64,000 bases of DNA from Zygaena filipendulae (GCA_907165275.2 OU015675.1:2001501-2065500), one strand, 5' to 3'; positions 20,950 through 32,991 are shown, counted from the first letter of the stretch. Notes: generated from the letters alone by a model not told the origin. Program-made: numbers and translations.

Positions 20950-21730
20950 CTATAAATAAAGCCGCCATACTGGCGTTAGCATAGGTACATCTAGATATTT
21001 ACAACGCAAGCGAAGCCGTTCGGCGACGACTTTAGCTAAGTAGAACACATGGTTCTTTAAAACTTTTTATCAGAGACAAGCTCAAATGAAACCACTTTTT
21101 ATTCGGTCATACCATTCTCGAATCGACCCAATATCTTATTCTTTATCTCCCTTTTTCCAAATAGTATTCGTGGTATATTGTGACCCACGGCCGTGGTGCC
21201 CCATAAACATGTCATCGCATCGATTCTACATTCCAAATGTAGGCGACGGTGGGTCTTTTAGACCTTAAACATTCACGGGTTAAAAGGTATAAACTTTTCA
21301 TACTATTTTATCATGATTTATATTATGGACTCGGTGTGTATTATTGATATTTCATTCTTCATTCGAAATACATATATATCGACTCCACTGGCATTTTGTA
21401 TGGTATATAAAATTTCACCATATTTATAAATGTCATGAATTGTTTTCAACACTGACCTCTAGCGATAAAAGATAACGGAACAAGAGTATTTTTTTTAATT
21501 TTCATAATTCGAACCGACTATAAACGCAAAGAAAAGAGACGTTTTCGACGGAAACCGAAAGCGTCGTGTCTGTACTTATCAAATCTTTTTTAAAATTTAA
21601 TTTCTCGAGTCAATTTCTTCGGTGTACTTTGTTACAGCGCAGCGTTAGAACTCGAGAATGATTCGCAGTCTATATAGTAATTTCAAAATGTACAACGAGA
21701 CTAAGTAATAAAAAATATTATTATTGTAAT
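20950..21730. other. Intergenic DNA with two GC-richer patches
   Basis: At 21180-21265 the minus strand is open for about 50 codons, but without a convincing acceptor. At 21520-21560 a TATAAACG is followed by a short palindrome (gacgttttcgac...gaaagcgtc). Neither is strong enough to call a gene or promoter. Confidence 0.25.
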
Positions 21731-21841
21731 ACTAGCTGTTCGCCGCGGTTTTTTTCTGGTCTCGAAAAGTACCATGCCGTGCCTTACCTACTGAAAACGT
21801 AACAAACAAACAAACCAACTTTCGCATTTATAATAAAGGAT
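21731..21841 (-). mobile_element. Internally deleted Helitron-like element
   Basis: Keeps both ends (ctagctgttcgccgcgg; catttataataaaggat) in only about 110 bases. Confidence 0.6.
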
Positions 21842-21974
21842 ATAAGATGTCTGGTACCTATAATTCTACTTATGTCCTAGACCAAGTTGCGCTGTGTGAT
21901 AATTTTTAAGCTTTTCATTATAAATAAGAAATAGGTAGATAATATTATTATATTTTTTTCATCCCCCCACCTCG

Positions 21975-22180
21975 AAAATGGTAAAATAAAAAGTCACGTG
22001 TTGCACTCGATTGCAAAAATTTTTCACCTTGTGCTCTTTTGATTCCCTCGCTAACGCTCAGGATTCAAAGTATTGAATCACTCGCTGCGCTCGCGCTCGT
22101 GATTTCAATTTCAGAACCCTTCACTTGCCTTGTCACCAAATTTGAGCACGCGGTTAAAAAGCAACTTTGCACTCATGTAT
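21975..22180. mobile_element. Dispersed repeat with 'actcgctgcgctcgcgctcg' core
   Basis: Has the look of a lepidopteran fold-back repeat: GCTCGC-rich centre, 'cacgtgttgcactcgattgc' on one side and 'aagcaactttgcactcatgt' on the other (partly inverted). Confidence 0.35.
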
Positions 22181-22408
22181 AACAAATAACTATTATAAAT
22201 ACTACTTCAACTATTTGTCAATAAACGGTTAAAAGCGATTAACAAATCCGTTCTGTTATCTGATATTCAAATATCATTAGCTATAGTGAAATAATTCACT
22301 TATCCAAAGAACATTAGAAATGGCCTTAAACAATAAATCATATTTTCTCAAACTGGTTATGATATGTGAATATACAAAAGGGAGTGGATATGGTAAATAT
22401 TTAAATGC

Positions 22409-22668
22409 TAGCTGTTCCCCGTGACTTCACCCGCGTTAATTTCGGAGTTCCCGCGGGAATTCCGGGATTAAAAGTACCCTATGTCCTTCTCCAACCCCTG
22501 ACAACGTGTTCCGCAGGAATTCCGGAATAAAAAGTACCTATTGTCTTTTCTTGTATACCTGACAAAGTGTATGCAAAATTTCATGATGATAAGTTTAGCA
22601 TTTAAGGCGGGAAAACATAACAACCAAACAAACTCACATTCACATTTAAATTATACATAATATTAAGG
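22409..22668 (-). mobile_element. Helitron-like element, type A, with internal duplication
   Basis: The segment from 'gaattccgggattaaaagta' to 'ctgacaacgtgt' is repeated in diverged form directly after itself. The ends are ctagctgttccccgtga and 'taatattaaggat'. Confidence 0.65.
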
Positions 22669-24902
22669 ATGCCTACTTAAAAATAAAAAAATACATTTAG
22701 AGATTTTGGTTTAGGTAGATACTATTGAACAACATAAACGCAATTATTTAAAAAAGTACCTAATTGATATCCGTTGACTTGAATTCTTTATCGCCAGCTT
22801 TTTAAAAAGGCAAGGCAGGCAAGCAGCATGACACGTTTATTTTTAAAACAATATTATGTTCGCCATTTTAAAATAAAAGTGTCGAGTCGTCCACTAAGCT
22901 AGATATTAAGTTCACAAAAGAGGTTGTCAAATGTCAATTGTATTGTAAATATATCGCGAACGCCGTAAAATTGTAAATACCTTTAGATCATAATCCATCT
23001 CGCGAGATTGTAAACTGCCAAAAGATTGTGACAATTTTACAGTAACTTATACAAATTATTTTTATACAAAAATTGTTTATCATAAAAGGTTATTCAATTG
23101 GCGTGCAAATCTCTTAAAAGAGAACGTTAGGAAAGTTCAATACATTTTGCGTTTGGCGGACGATTATTATTCGTCCGTTTAGTGGACGACTAGCAACAGC
23201 CTCTTAAAGTACCTTCGTGCTTTTTATTTCATTGCACAAAGCATGGTTTTAGTTTGTTAAACTACCTAACACAACGTTTTCTATCACGAAAATACTCAGC
23301 ATTTAATTTATTTTGTATAACCACATAATCATTATTTTGTATCGCCATTTTCTTCCATTTTACCTTAAAAGCTAGTTCACAGCTCATTAGTGGATAATTA
23401 AAGCTTAGATAGTAACGCGGATACATTATTTCAGTGATCCATCCACTACATGATCTGTTTGCTCATATTTAAAGCTCGTATTTAAACGACACACGCTACG
23501 GTTATATGGCATATCTCCTATTTTTATTGATCCGTGGAAGACATACAAAAACGCCTCGTATAAATCGTGCCGCGACCGACTCCCGCGCATCTTGCCTGTC
23601 GACAGAGCGCGCGCTTTCAGCGGGGCGCGGCACCACACTAGACGCAAAATTATCCTTCCCACCAACCCACATTATCAATTTCACTACACCATCTCGTTAT
23701 TACTTATTATATTATTCAAAATCGGTGATAACTCATGATAAACGGCGACTGTAATTGCGCATAATGCTAACAGAGCAAGCTTTAACTTGTTGAATTGTAG
23801 CACAACGGACCGCGCGACCGTTATTTATTGGTTTTAAACCAAAAATAAACGCGTTTTCTGCTTATATTTTACGTCGTTTTCAGAGATTTTACATTGCCAA
23901 TTGCAATGTTGTGAATTGCTTTGTATTGTAATAGGTGTTTTAGTGCTTTGTAGTATTTTGTGCGGATTACCTGGCATCGGACACAATTCGCTTACAACAC
24001 ATGCAAAGCTCTGTTAAGATTACCAGCTTATTGCTATAAACAATAATATTATTGTTCATATCATTCAATAGACTTTTGGATACGTATTGTGATTTTTGTA
24101 TTCTTTTTTCTTTATTTTATTTTACTCGAGTTACAATGAAATTTCACCAAAAAATTTCACCAATTGATATAAAAGCTTAAATTTAAGTAGGTACGTTTTC
24201 GCATTATATTTTAAAGTAATGGTCATAAAGGTTTTGTTTGTAATCCATCTTTTTAACTATACATTATGTATGCTATAGTAAAATTCTCAACACGCGAAGT
24301 TTATTCATTAAAAAAATTAAATAAATTAATAAAGAGATAAATAGAGAAAGTGCAAATGAACCGAACTAACTTTTACCCATTTCTTCGTTTGTCATGCAAA
24401 TCAACTCAAAGAGGTTTAATGAAACTTTAAATAGGTGCTTTATTTCCCACCTTAACCTCTTTTCAGAGGTGAAACTGCACGAATTGGTTAGTTTGCAATA
24501 AAATCTTTAATTGTAAGTTATAATACGACCAGGGAATGCATCAATCCTTCTCAAAGAGTGGGTGTGCAGTGATTAGAAACAATTTTATGGCACTTCGAGC
24601 ACCGATCGATCTGAGTTTACGAGATTTGATTTCAGATAAAAGGCCGAGTTTAATACCCGATTTGTACGGGCCATAAGCTGTATAATGTCTTTAATCAAGC
24701 ACTTAACATTTACGTAATGAAAGGTTTTGTCTAATCTGCAGATATCTAAAACACGGCAATAACTCGTCAAGTGAACTTTTGTCTTTTCGCCATTGATGTT
24801 AAAAAAATGTATATCAATACTTTTTGCTGCAACAAAAAATCCAAAAAAAAATTAACTCAATAAAGTAAGTTCCTAAAGCCACATAAAAATCTGTGTCATA
24901 AA
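22669..24902. other. Mostly unique AT-rich DNA with a small GC island
   Basis: 22955-23050 is a remnant of the CCGTAAAATTGTAAA element. 23560-23645 is strikingly GC- and CpG-rich for this window, with GTGCCGCG and CGCGGCAC facing each other. It could mark a promoter or first exon, but no splice-supported exon was found. The overlapping open frames there run in three frames and are not called. Confidence 0.35.
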
Positions 24903-25103
24903 ATAGCTGTCCGAGGTTCCCGCTTGATCGTTGAGTACTCCTCGGGAACTCTATTTTTTGGATAAAAAAGGACCTTGAGTTACTCAGGGATACCAGAGCT
25001 TTCTATCAGTGAAAGAATTTTTAGAATCGATTCCGTAAGTCTAAAGAGCGTCCATACAAACAAACAAACAAACAAAAAAACGTTTCCTCTTTGTAATATT
25101 AGT
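24903..25103 (-). mobile_element. Degenerate Helitron-like element
   Basis: 'tagctgtccgaggttcccgc' at one end and 'tttgtaatattagtg' at the other, with a (CAAA)n run. Confidence 0.45.
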
Positions 25104-25218
25104 GTAAACAAAGCCTTGGAGGATGAGGTGCTTGTTGGTTATCATCAGCTTTATCTGACTTCTTCAGATGGCAGATATTTACCTACGCAGTGTAGGGCCA
25201 GCAAAAACAACAAAACTG

Positions 25219-25460
25219 GCAAAAAAAAAAAAAAAAAAAAAAAGTGCATTTGGATCACATGCCGTAAGGCAAAGGTTCAAATCCCAACAATGAGCTTGAG
25301 CTGTCGGGGAAGGAAAACATTTGAAGAAATCATAGCATGGTGGTAAGACACTTTCGAATGCCCCGGCTGGCTAGCCACCACCTACAAGTTGAAAATCTGT
25401 CGCCAAGCACCGAATGGTGCTTTCCGGCAACTTTACTTGAAAGCCCTCACCACGCTAGGT
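25219..25460 (+). mobile_element. SINE-like retroposon piece after a poly(A) run
   Basis: About 23 A residues, then a B-box-like GGTTCAAATCCC and a tail with 'ggaaaacatttgaagaaatc' and 'gaatgccccggctggctagc', similar in style to the SINE tail at 5840-5980. Confidence 0.45.
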
Positions 25461-25611
25461 ACATAATTTGTTACAATCTTGAACCACACTGTTACATAAC
25501 ATCGTGTGAGTTGTGATCAAACGCCTAGTCTGGTAATATATTTCTTTTTCAACCTCGTGATTTCCTCAAGAATTCCACGGCCAAACTAAATATTGCTCTA
25601 TACTCTTTGAA

Positions 25612-25690
25612 AGCGTCGTTGGTGTAGCAGTAAAGGTACGCCAAGCGTTGGGGATTTTTTTCCCTTATCATTCGTATATTTAACCTGAGT
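25612..25690 (+). mobile_element. tRNA-like SINE fragment
   Basis: 'gcgtcgttggtgtagcagta' resembles a SINE A box; the B box is missing. Confidence 0.35.
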
Positions 25691-26264
25691 CTGGGTGTCA
25701 ACTTTGTATCAAGTATGTATTATATTTACAAAAAAGTATAATGTATAAGAATTACAATATATAAGTCGTGTAATACCTATACCAAAAACTCTGCTCAGTT
25801 GGGACCAACTGGCGCTGTGTGCAATGGCCAAGTAAAAAATCATAAATTATAAAGGTCATTTATTTGCTATCGTTTCGACGAATGTCAGGGGTCGCCATCT
25901 CAAACAGAGGTCGTGCGCACGCAGCTCTCTCGTTTTTTTGTACACGGTACATTCGATTTTATTACTAGGATGTCCAATAGTCGTGAGGAGAGTCTCTTAT
26001 GGTCTTTTTATTTTAATACGGATGATATTTTAACCACAAACCAGATAATCCATTTACACATAAAGAAATATGCACACCAAAATAAATCTGGCTGTGGTGC
26101 GTCGCTGACCGCTGCCGTGGTACGCTCGTTGCGCTCGCTCAAAGAAAAAAAGGAAAAAAAGATGTAATAAGCCTCAATGTATAAGTATTCAGTACAATTT
26201 ATATTAAAATTTCCGTAGGTACAAGCTCTGCTTAGATCCCAATCATTATTATTATTATTACGGG

Positions 26265-26454
26265 TCCATACTAATATTATAAAAGCGAAAGTCACTCTGT
26301 CTGTCTGTCTGTTATCTTTTTTCCGACCAACCTAAAAGATTGATCATAATGAATTTCTTCATACGTGATGTCAGGGTGGGTACCCTTACAGAAAAGGATA
26401 TAGGGTACTTTTTTATCCCGGAATTCCCGCAGGGATTGAACCTCGACCAGCTAG
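26265..26454 (+). mobile_element. Helitron-like element, type A, complete
   Basis: From TCCATACTAATATTATAAAA to gaccagctag, with a (TCTG)n near the start; the terminal hairpin is decayed. Confidence 0.7.
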
Positions 26455-26813
26455 TTCAGAATGTTTTGTTAATCTGAGCTGTTCTCGCTGCTTGTTCAGA
26501 CGAGTGACCATGATTCTTTTTAATATACATTTAAAAGACATGAAATCCAACTTTATAGCCGTTAGCACTTTACAAAAATTGCAATTTTTTTTTTCTTTTT
26601 TAATAATAAATTTAAATAATGGTCAAAAAGGTATGTTAAGAGAGAAGCGATAAACTGAGCGATAAGCGACTGTTTTTACCGAGGTCGTATTCGTTGTAAC
26701 ATGAAGGGCCGTTATTATTGGCGGCAGTATTAGGTACCTATTTCTTTCAAGCTAAAATTATGTCAGACGCGAAAAAACTGAATTATCTTTGCGTTCGAAT
26801 CTTTTTGTTTTAA

Positions 26814-27125
26814 TACTTTACAATCAAAACGCAAACTCGAAATCGTACTCTAACACTCTCATCACACCCAAATAAGTTTCATAAAAAAAAGACTAGAACT
26901 GGTGAAAAATATTTCAAAAAGTTGATAGAAGAACCGTTAGATTTGAAACGGCGGCGCCTGCGCTGTCCACTATCACCACAATCACTTGATATATCGTTTC
27001 GAAACACTTTAATAAGACGTATTTTCAAAATGATTGAATCGCAAAAAAAAAAACTTTTCCGCCATGCCCAAAGGTGTATAGATTCCCCTTATTACCCGAA
27101 AAATTCCACTTCCAAATTTTCTTAA
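26814..27125 (+). CDS. Candidate coding remnant or exon, unrecognised
   Basis: An open stretch of 104 codons without stops in AT-rich DNA, ending TAA at 27123-27125. There is no ATG in the first 60 codons, so it would be an exon or a broken gene. The product is strongly basic (KRRRLRC, FRNTLIRRIFKMIES, KKKLFRHAQR) and contains a TGEKYFKK string. No domain is certain; a basic region after a transposase DNA-binding domain is one guess. Splice sites are not obvious. Confidence 0.25.
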   Translation, partial: YFTIKTQTRNRTLTLSSHPNKFHKKKTRTGEKYFKKLIEEPLDLKRRRLRCPLSPQSLDISFRNTLIRRIFKMIESQKKKLFRHAQRCIDSPYYPKNSTSKFS

Positions 27126-27146
27126 TTCCAAGCTTTTATTCAATTA

Positions 27147-27745
27147 CTAGCTGTGCCCCGCGGTTTCACCCGCGGTGATTTCGGAGTTCCCGCGGGAATT
27201 CCGGGATAAAAAGTATCCTATGTCCTTCTCTGTACCCCTGATAACGTGCATGCCAAATTTCATCCAAATCCGTTCAGCCGTTTTTGCGTGATTGCATAAA
27301 CGTATGCGAGGGTAAGAGCCCGAAAGCGCATTTTCATCCGACTTGCTTCAAATTTATCGTCACTGCTCAGCTTACTATGTGTCTTAGCGTAATGTTATAT
27401 ATATAGCCTATAATCTGCCCAGGAGCATGAATTACAATCTTACCAAGTTTAGTTAAAATCCCTTCCGTAGTTTTTGACCCATGCGTGCACACACAGACAG
27501 ACAGACAGACAAAAAATTTACTGATTGCATTTTTGGCATCAGTATCGATGACCATTCATCGTGCAATATTAATTTTGAATATATATTCAATATACAGAAT
27601 TGATCTCTCTACAGTTTTTAGATTTTCGCGTTTTGAGTACATTATAGGTATATATTATGTAAAATTACGCGGGACTTGAACGCGATGTTTTTTTTATTAT
27701 CTACAGTTTTATTATAAGTACATATAGATATAGATAGAAGATATT
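27147..27745 (-). mobile_element. Composite Helitron-like element, long form (copy 2)
   Basis: Same architecture as 3327-3842: type A 3' end, then a private section from 'gcgagggtaagagcccgaaa' through a (CAGA)n run to 'attttgaatatatattcaat'. About 90 extra bases ('gattttcgcgttttgagtac' onward) lie before the shared 'ctacagttttattataagta' end. Confidence 0.65.
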
Positions 27746-28376
27746 GTACGAGTATAATTCAATGTAATACTTACATAATATATTCGTAATTCATTTTAAT
27801 TTAATAGGCCATAAAATGAAAATCTAAATGAATACCTACCCTGCACACACCACGCTGCTTATACGACAAAAAACAAGAAGATTCTTCAAACGCCAAAAAA
27901 AAAAACAACAACGCATCACACTTTAAGTGAAATTAGCGCCGCCATCGCCATCGAGACACGGCTGTCGATAAAAACGTCACCACGATATCTTTGGCAATAA
28001 AACGCCTGACGGATCGCTACCGGCTGTGACAATGGGATCACACCTTTTTTGGGTTCGATTTACAAATGGTTGTAACATCAAAACCTTTGTGGCCCGAAAG
28101 AGAATTATTGCAACTGAATGGGAATTAGTCTATTCAGAGATTTGAACAAATTATAATTATCTACGTTACTTAATTTTAAGTGAAAAATATTGGAACGATT
28201 AAAGTTTTACTTATTATTGTTACCAAAAAAATTAGGAGTTTGTCGTTTTAGCTTTTTTATATAAAAACGGTAAGCAATAACATGATTATTTCCGAAGAAT
28301 AAAACATCATGTCTAAAAATCAATTAGGTACTCTACTGATCCATCGGTACAAGTATACCTTCATTTATATGTACAT
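27746..28376. other. Intergenic; a GC-richer patch at 27920-28050
   Basis: The patch is open on the minus strand for about 47 codons and contains ATGGCGATGGCGGCG there, but no convincing donor site was found. Otherwise AT-rich. Confidence 0.25.
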
Positions 28377-28462
28377 AGTAGTTGTGCCCCGCGGTTTCAC
28401 CCGCGTTAATTTCAGAGTTCCCGCGGGAATCCCGGGATAAAAAGAACCCAATGTGTTAATCT

Positions 28463-28930
28463 TGTATCTGTGTAAACCATTGTATTGCTGTTTATGGTCC
28501 TTGTCTTCTTGAGAGATCGCAGCGACTTATTCAGCGTGTTCAAAATGCCTGTGCTCGATATTGCTTCACAATTCCGCCACGTTCTCACGTGACGCCATAT
28601 TTTAATAACTCAGGTATTTTGAAAATGAAAGCCAGGCAGAAACTTTATTTTGCTTGTTTGCTTTTCGGGGTCGTAAAGACTGGCAAGCCTGAATATTTGC
28701 TAAATAAATTAACTTGGCGTTGTATTCTGAACCGTAACGCGGCTAGGTCTTGCACTAACCCGCTAGCTCATCCATGTTATAAAACAGCAGCCTTTAGGGG
28801 TAGTTTCAAATATCTTGCCACAAGTTGCTGGAATGATATTCCTCCACCTTTGCGCGCAATTGCCACGAAGCGCTTGTTCAAACTAAAGTTAAAATCCTTT
28901 TTACTAGAGGAACAAAAAGAATTGTCTTAG
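28463..28930 (+). pseudogene. C-terminal end of a LINE reverse transcriptase
   Basis: An open frame of about 155 codons up to TAG, fixed on the left by the truncation. It reads AVYGPCLL, then SQRLIQRVQNACARY, PPRSHVTPYFNN, LLFGVVKTGKPEYLLNKLTW, FRGSFKYLATSCWNDIPPPL and FKLKLKSFLLE. This is the usual C-terminal tail after the reverse transcriptase domain of Jockey/CR1-type elements. The endonuclease and catalytic palm are absent, so it is dead. Confidence 0.85.
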
Positions 28931-28950
28931 CCGTTTCTGATTTATTTCTG

Positions 28951-29156
28951 ACTAACTGTTCCCCGCGATTTTACCCGCGATAAGTTCGGAGTTCCCGCGG
29001 AAATTTCGGGATAAAAGTACTCTATGTCCTTCCCTGTACCCCTGACAACGTGTATGCAAAGTTTCACGATGATCGGCTGAGCCATTGGGGCGTGAAAGCG
29101 TAACAGACAAACAGACAGACAGAGTTACCTTCGCATTTGTACTATTAGTAGGGATT
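28951..29156 (-). mobile_element. Helitron-like element, type A, nested in the LINE
   Basis: From ctaactgttccccgcgat to 'tgtactattagtagggat', with all core motifs and a (CAGA)n run. It lies just after the LINE's stop codon. Confidence 0.8.
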
Positions 29157-29476
29157 TATTTTTGATTATATATTTAGTCTTCTTAGGCATACCCCGCAAC
29201 ATACATTATGATAATTTACTAAGCTTTTTTACTATCTACTACTCTATTTTTACTTTTTAAATTATCTCCACTTAAATTGTCTTGGGAAATGTAGATTGTG
29301 GACGGTCTTATTTGTAGTGTGAAGCCATCTCCCTTCTACGGTCGCCACTGAAAATCAGCGTCGTGGAACTTAGTGCCACGGCATAATGCTGAGTGGTAGC
29401 CATTTTGGTACCAACTATTCTAGTTTAAGACTCACAGTTGTACTTATTTTATCTTTTTGGTATCAAATAAACTTTT

Positions 29477-29500
29477 TTCTATTCTATTCTATTCTATTCT
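29477..29500. repeat. (TTCTA)n tail of the LINE
   Basis: Four to five TTCTA units at the 3' end of the retrotransposon. Confidence 0.85.
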
Positions 29501-29651
29501 AATCTGATGTATAAGCTATATTATTGTAAAGTTTCATTTAAATCCATTCAGTGGTTTTTGCGTGAAAGAGTAACAAACATCCATCCATCCATCCATCCAT
29601 CCATCCATCCATACATTCTTACAAACTTTCGCGTTTTTAATATTAGTAGGA

Positions 29652-30170
29652 TACGGAACCTTTGGCTATTAAATGATCAAACTTGTTTTGTTTCTCCTAT
29701 AGATTAGTTCGCCCGGTATTGTCAGTAGAATCGATTTGTTAACGAATTAATTGGAATAGAATTAGACGGTATTGATTTCGTTGACAAAGGGCAAAATGAA
29801 AAACAAAAAAACGGAATTTTAAAAAATCCAAATTCTTCTTCAATGACACGATGAGATTCTGCGTTCAAACTTATGGAGTGCATTATTATCTACAAATGAG
29901 AATGATGAAATAAAAAACCTAAAACCGATGTGATTTTTTTAATGAAACTGTGAGATCAGCGTGTATAGTGTTCAGAGACTGAAAAAAACATTCATGAATG
30001 TTATATTCCATGAATGTCGTATTTTTAATCGTCACAATAACAATAAGTTTTCATTTTTTAAGTGTTTCTCGATGTGTTAAAGCCATAACACTTATGACAG
30101 TGTGCAGATGAACAGTAACTATCATGTAACAGCTACAAAAGTGTTAACAGTGTTAAGAAATATGTAATTA
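29652..30170. other. AT-rich intergenic DNA
   Basis: A short inverted repeat 'acattcatgaatg...attccatgaatgt' near 29990-30018. Nothing else recognised. Confidence 0.35.
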
Positions 30171-30366
30171 CTAGCTCTTCCCCGCGGTTTCAGTCGCAGT
30201 AATTTTGGTGTTCCCGCACAAATTCCGGGATAAAAAGTACCCTATGTCCTTCTATGTACACTTGAAAACGTGCATGCAAAATTTCATTATGATCGGTTGA
30301 GCCGTTAAAGCGTGAAAGCGTAGCAAACAAACAAACTTACTTTCGCATTTATAATATTAGTAAGGA
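30171..30366 (-). mobile_element. Helitron-like element, type A, complete
   Basis: ctagctcttccccgcggttt to tttataatattagtaaggat; the core is conserved. Confidence 0.8.
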
Positions 30367-30487
30367 TGAATGTTATGTAGAAAACCTGAGCACAAGTGCT
30401 GCGCCTCAGAATGCAAAACCGGGGTGGGCCGCTAGTGATACAAAAAAAAAGCATCCGGGCACACAAAGTCATTACATTCTCCAGGGT

Positions 30488-30799
30488 ACGAAAATCAAAA
30501 TTCTAATCAGTCCGTCAGTTAGAAAATAAAAAAATAATAGACACGTATTTTTTGCTTTATCAAATAATTTAAAATATACAGAGATAAAGCGCATTAAAGT
30601 TTAGGGTGACTGAGGAGGTCGTGACGTCACTAACCGTTAAAACCGCCATACAAACTGTCAGAATAGTGACGTCACGCGAAATTTCAACTCAATATATCGC
30701 CGTTATTTTTTGATTATGTAAAAAAAGAAAAAATACGTGTCCAATATTTTTTAATAATCTACAAGACGGATTAAAATATAAAAATTAGTCAACATGCCT
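30488..30799. mobile_element. MITE carrying two TGACGTCA sites (copy B)
   Basis: About 90% identical to 17392-17710. The leftmost ~15 bases are replaced. TGACGTCA at 30622-30629 and 30667-30674. Confidence 0.75.
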
Positions 30800-31164
30800 A
30801 TTTCAACGGTAGTGGAACCACCTTACTACGTATCCCGGTGCGAAGGTAATTTCGCACCATTCCACGCACACTCAACTGATCTTGTGTTTCATTTTCAAAC
30901 GGAATTTTGAGTCAAAGTTGTATGTATTGTAATGTATCACTACACAACCTTGGGATTCTGACCCGGGCGTTAGGACTGCGAATACATTGAAATTGGTCCA
31001 TTACAAGCTAGGTAATTTACAACCATGACAAGGTAATCACCCCAATCCTTCAGCACGGTTATGATGCTAATAAATCGTTATGCTTAGCGGAACGCTGTGA
31101 TGTATTGACATTTGCAATGCTCATGATTGCCAATTGATTTCATGACATAGTAATTTATTTCGCA

Positions 31165-31620
31165 ACTAGCCGTTGCCCGCAGTTTTACCCAGGTGTCACG
31201 CCTTATCACATCAAAACATATAGTATTCTGGCAAATAAAGGAATTGAATTTAAATAATAATGACTTGGCCAGCCTCATCTGCCCTCTTAACCAAGTTGAC
31301 AATCTGTAATCATTAACGCATAGAAAACTAACGCACGAATAGCTTGTCACGTGGTCAAGCGAAACAGCATTTGATTGGACGACTTTACATGACCCCGTAC
31401 GACGAAATCAAGGTGATTAAAATTAAAATTTCATCAGTGATAAAAGTGAGCTAAAGTCTTCAAGTTTAATGACTAATACTCATGCATTTCATTCGTAAAA
31501 TAAAATCAATATAATGTCCTTTTTTGACAATGTGTATGCAAAATGTCATGATTTTCCGTTGAGCCGTTAAGGCGTGAAAGAGTAACAAACAAACAAACTC
31601 ACTTTTGCATTGCAATTCTT
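31165..31620 (-). mobile_element. Helitron-like element broken by other insertions
   Basis: 31165-31200 (ctagccgttgcccgcagttt) and 31500-31620 (tgtccttttttgacaatgtg ... caaacaaactcac) look like the two ends of one type A element. Between them lies a piece of the GCGGGG-ended MITE (31288-31400, 'accaagttgacaatct', 'gttaacgcatagaaaac'-like). Confidence 0.45.
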
Positions 31621-32342
31621 TTCTTGTACATAATTGTTTAGATATAAGTGATACGTTAAAATGTCAGCAGCTTGGCAATTGTAACCTCTCCCCTGTCTGA
31701 CTTATTTAATACGCACTAACTGCAATTCAAAAAAGTAGGTACTAATAATGAAGCTTATTTCGTAAGTCGAATGCAACATGTAAGTGAATACACACGAGAA
31801 TCGTATTCGTTGAGTAAGTGATGGTGTTTAGTTACACTTTGCCTTTAGTATTATTTGAAAGATGATTGGATACTGCCGGTACTGGCAGCAAATTAATGGA
31901 CACGTCGCGAAAGAAATACCCCACTGTTTTACGTGCTTTAATTTTGGAGCTTCCGCGGGAATGCCTCTAAGCTTTTTCTTAACTGACTTCTGCTCTCCAT
32001 AACGTACCTACCCGCCTTTCTGATTCATACCTAGGTTACATAGTTTTCGAGTTCGCGTTTAGTCAGTGACCTTTCGCTGTTCTATAATGTTATAATAATA
32101 ACAACATTTGAGCAAAATACAAACCTTCTATCCATTGAGACGCAAACAGACAACCCTTCTTTTTTTAAAAAAATACCTTTTTTTAACTAATTCAGCATGG
32201 GCGTTGACTTTCTCAGGCGATTCTCTAAGTCGACCTTGACACTTCGACTCGTCAACTTGACACAACACGTGTTAATTTAAGTATTAAAGCTTAGATATTG
32301 TTTCCTATACTAGGTACCTACTTTGCGTTTCAATGAGTCATT
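31621..32342. other. Intergenic DNA
   Basis: A degenerate Helitron scrap at 31925-31975; no exon or RNA gene recognised. Confidence 0.35.
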
Positions 32343-32575
32343 AGGTCAAAATCAGTCCAGCCGTTTAAGAGATTAGCCGGAGCAAACACACAGACAGACA
32401 GACAGAAAAAAAATGTAAAAAATAGATTTTTTAATGTAAGTACCGTATATACTTTCACATGCATTTAATGAAAAACTGTTTATTTGAAATTACAGACACT
32501 TCAATTTTATTTATATGTATGTATGTATATGTAGGTATGTATATATATGTATGTATATATATTTAAATAGAAATC
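32343..32575 (-). mobile_element. Helitron-like type D fragment
   Basis: Contains 'tcagtccagccgtttaagag', 'attagccggagcaaacacac', (CAGA)n, then 'tatactttcacatgcattta' and a TATG/TGTA microsatellite at about 32510-32560. The full-length relative is 50164-50510. Confidence 0.6.
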
Positions 32576-32761
32576 CAAATGAATACGTGAATTTACGACT
32601 TTAAAAAAAATTATATAACCTCAGATATTTAATTTAATGAATCGTTAGTAGAATATGTAGAACAGGGTAAATGTCATTCACTATTTTGAATAACTTTAAA
32701 CATTTAAATACCAAAAGAGCAAGTAATATGATCCCACAAAGGTCTTAATAAGAGTAAAGCT

Positions 32762-32991
32762 GGGCCCTTGTTCAGCTATGACCATAACACGCCGCGTTAA
32801 GATAAGACGCCGCAAAAACTGTCATTCCCTCGTAATCAAAGAAGTTTTACTGCAAAAAATACATTTACAACGTTTCTTATGATATAAAGAATAATAATTC
32901 CTAATATTTTGGCATCTAGAACTTTTGGAAATGCGTTTTTGGAACGCGCGTTACGGACAAGGAATGTTGTTGGTCATAGTGAAATGGGCCC
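32762..32991 (-). mobile_element. GGGCCC-ended MITE (copy 3, best preserved)
   Basis: Both ends are intact: GGGCCCTTGTTCAGCTATGA at the left and, on the other strand, GGGCCCATTTCACTATGACC at the right. 230 bp; orientation opposite to the copy at 9136. Confidence 0.78.

Larger units (their letters stand above)
28463..29499 (+). mobile_element. 5'-truncated non-LTR retrotransposon (Jockey/CR1-like)
   Basis: Consists of the end of a reverse transcriptase ORF, a 3' UTR ('ctgagtggtagccattttgg', 'tttttggtatcaaataaact') and a (TTCTA)n tail at 29477-29500. The same 3' UTR recurs at 45655-45785. A Helitron-like element is inserted between stop codon and 3' UTR. Confidence 0.82.
28377..29651 (-). mobile_element. 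Helitron-like element split by a LINE insertion
   Basis: The left part 28377-28462 (gttgtgccccgcgg to gtgttaatct) and the right part 29500-29651 (taatctgatgtataagctat to tattagtaggat) are the two halves of the element seen intact at 53288-53887. The host motif TAATCT is duplicated at the two junctions (28457-28462, 29500-29505). The right part includes a (CCAT)n run at 29578-29612. Confidence 0.85.

Noticed and set aside
23426..23754. Three overlapping frames on both strands
   Set aside because: Openness reflects high GC content; no splice sites or motifs.
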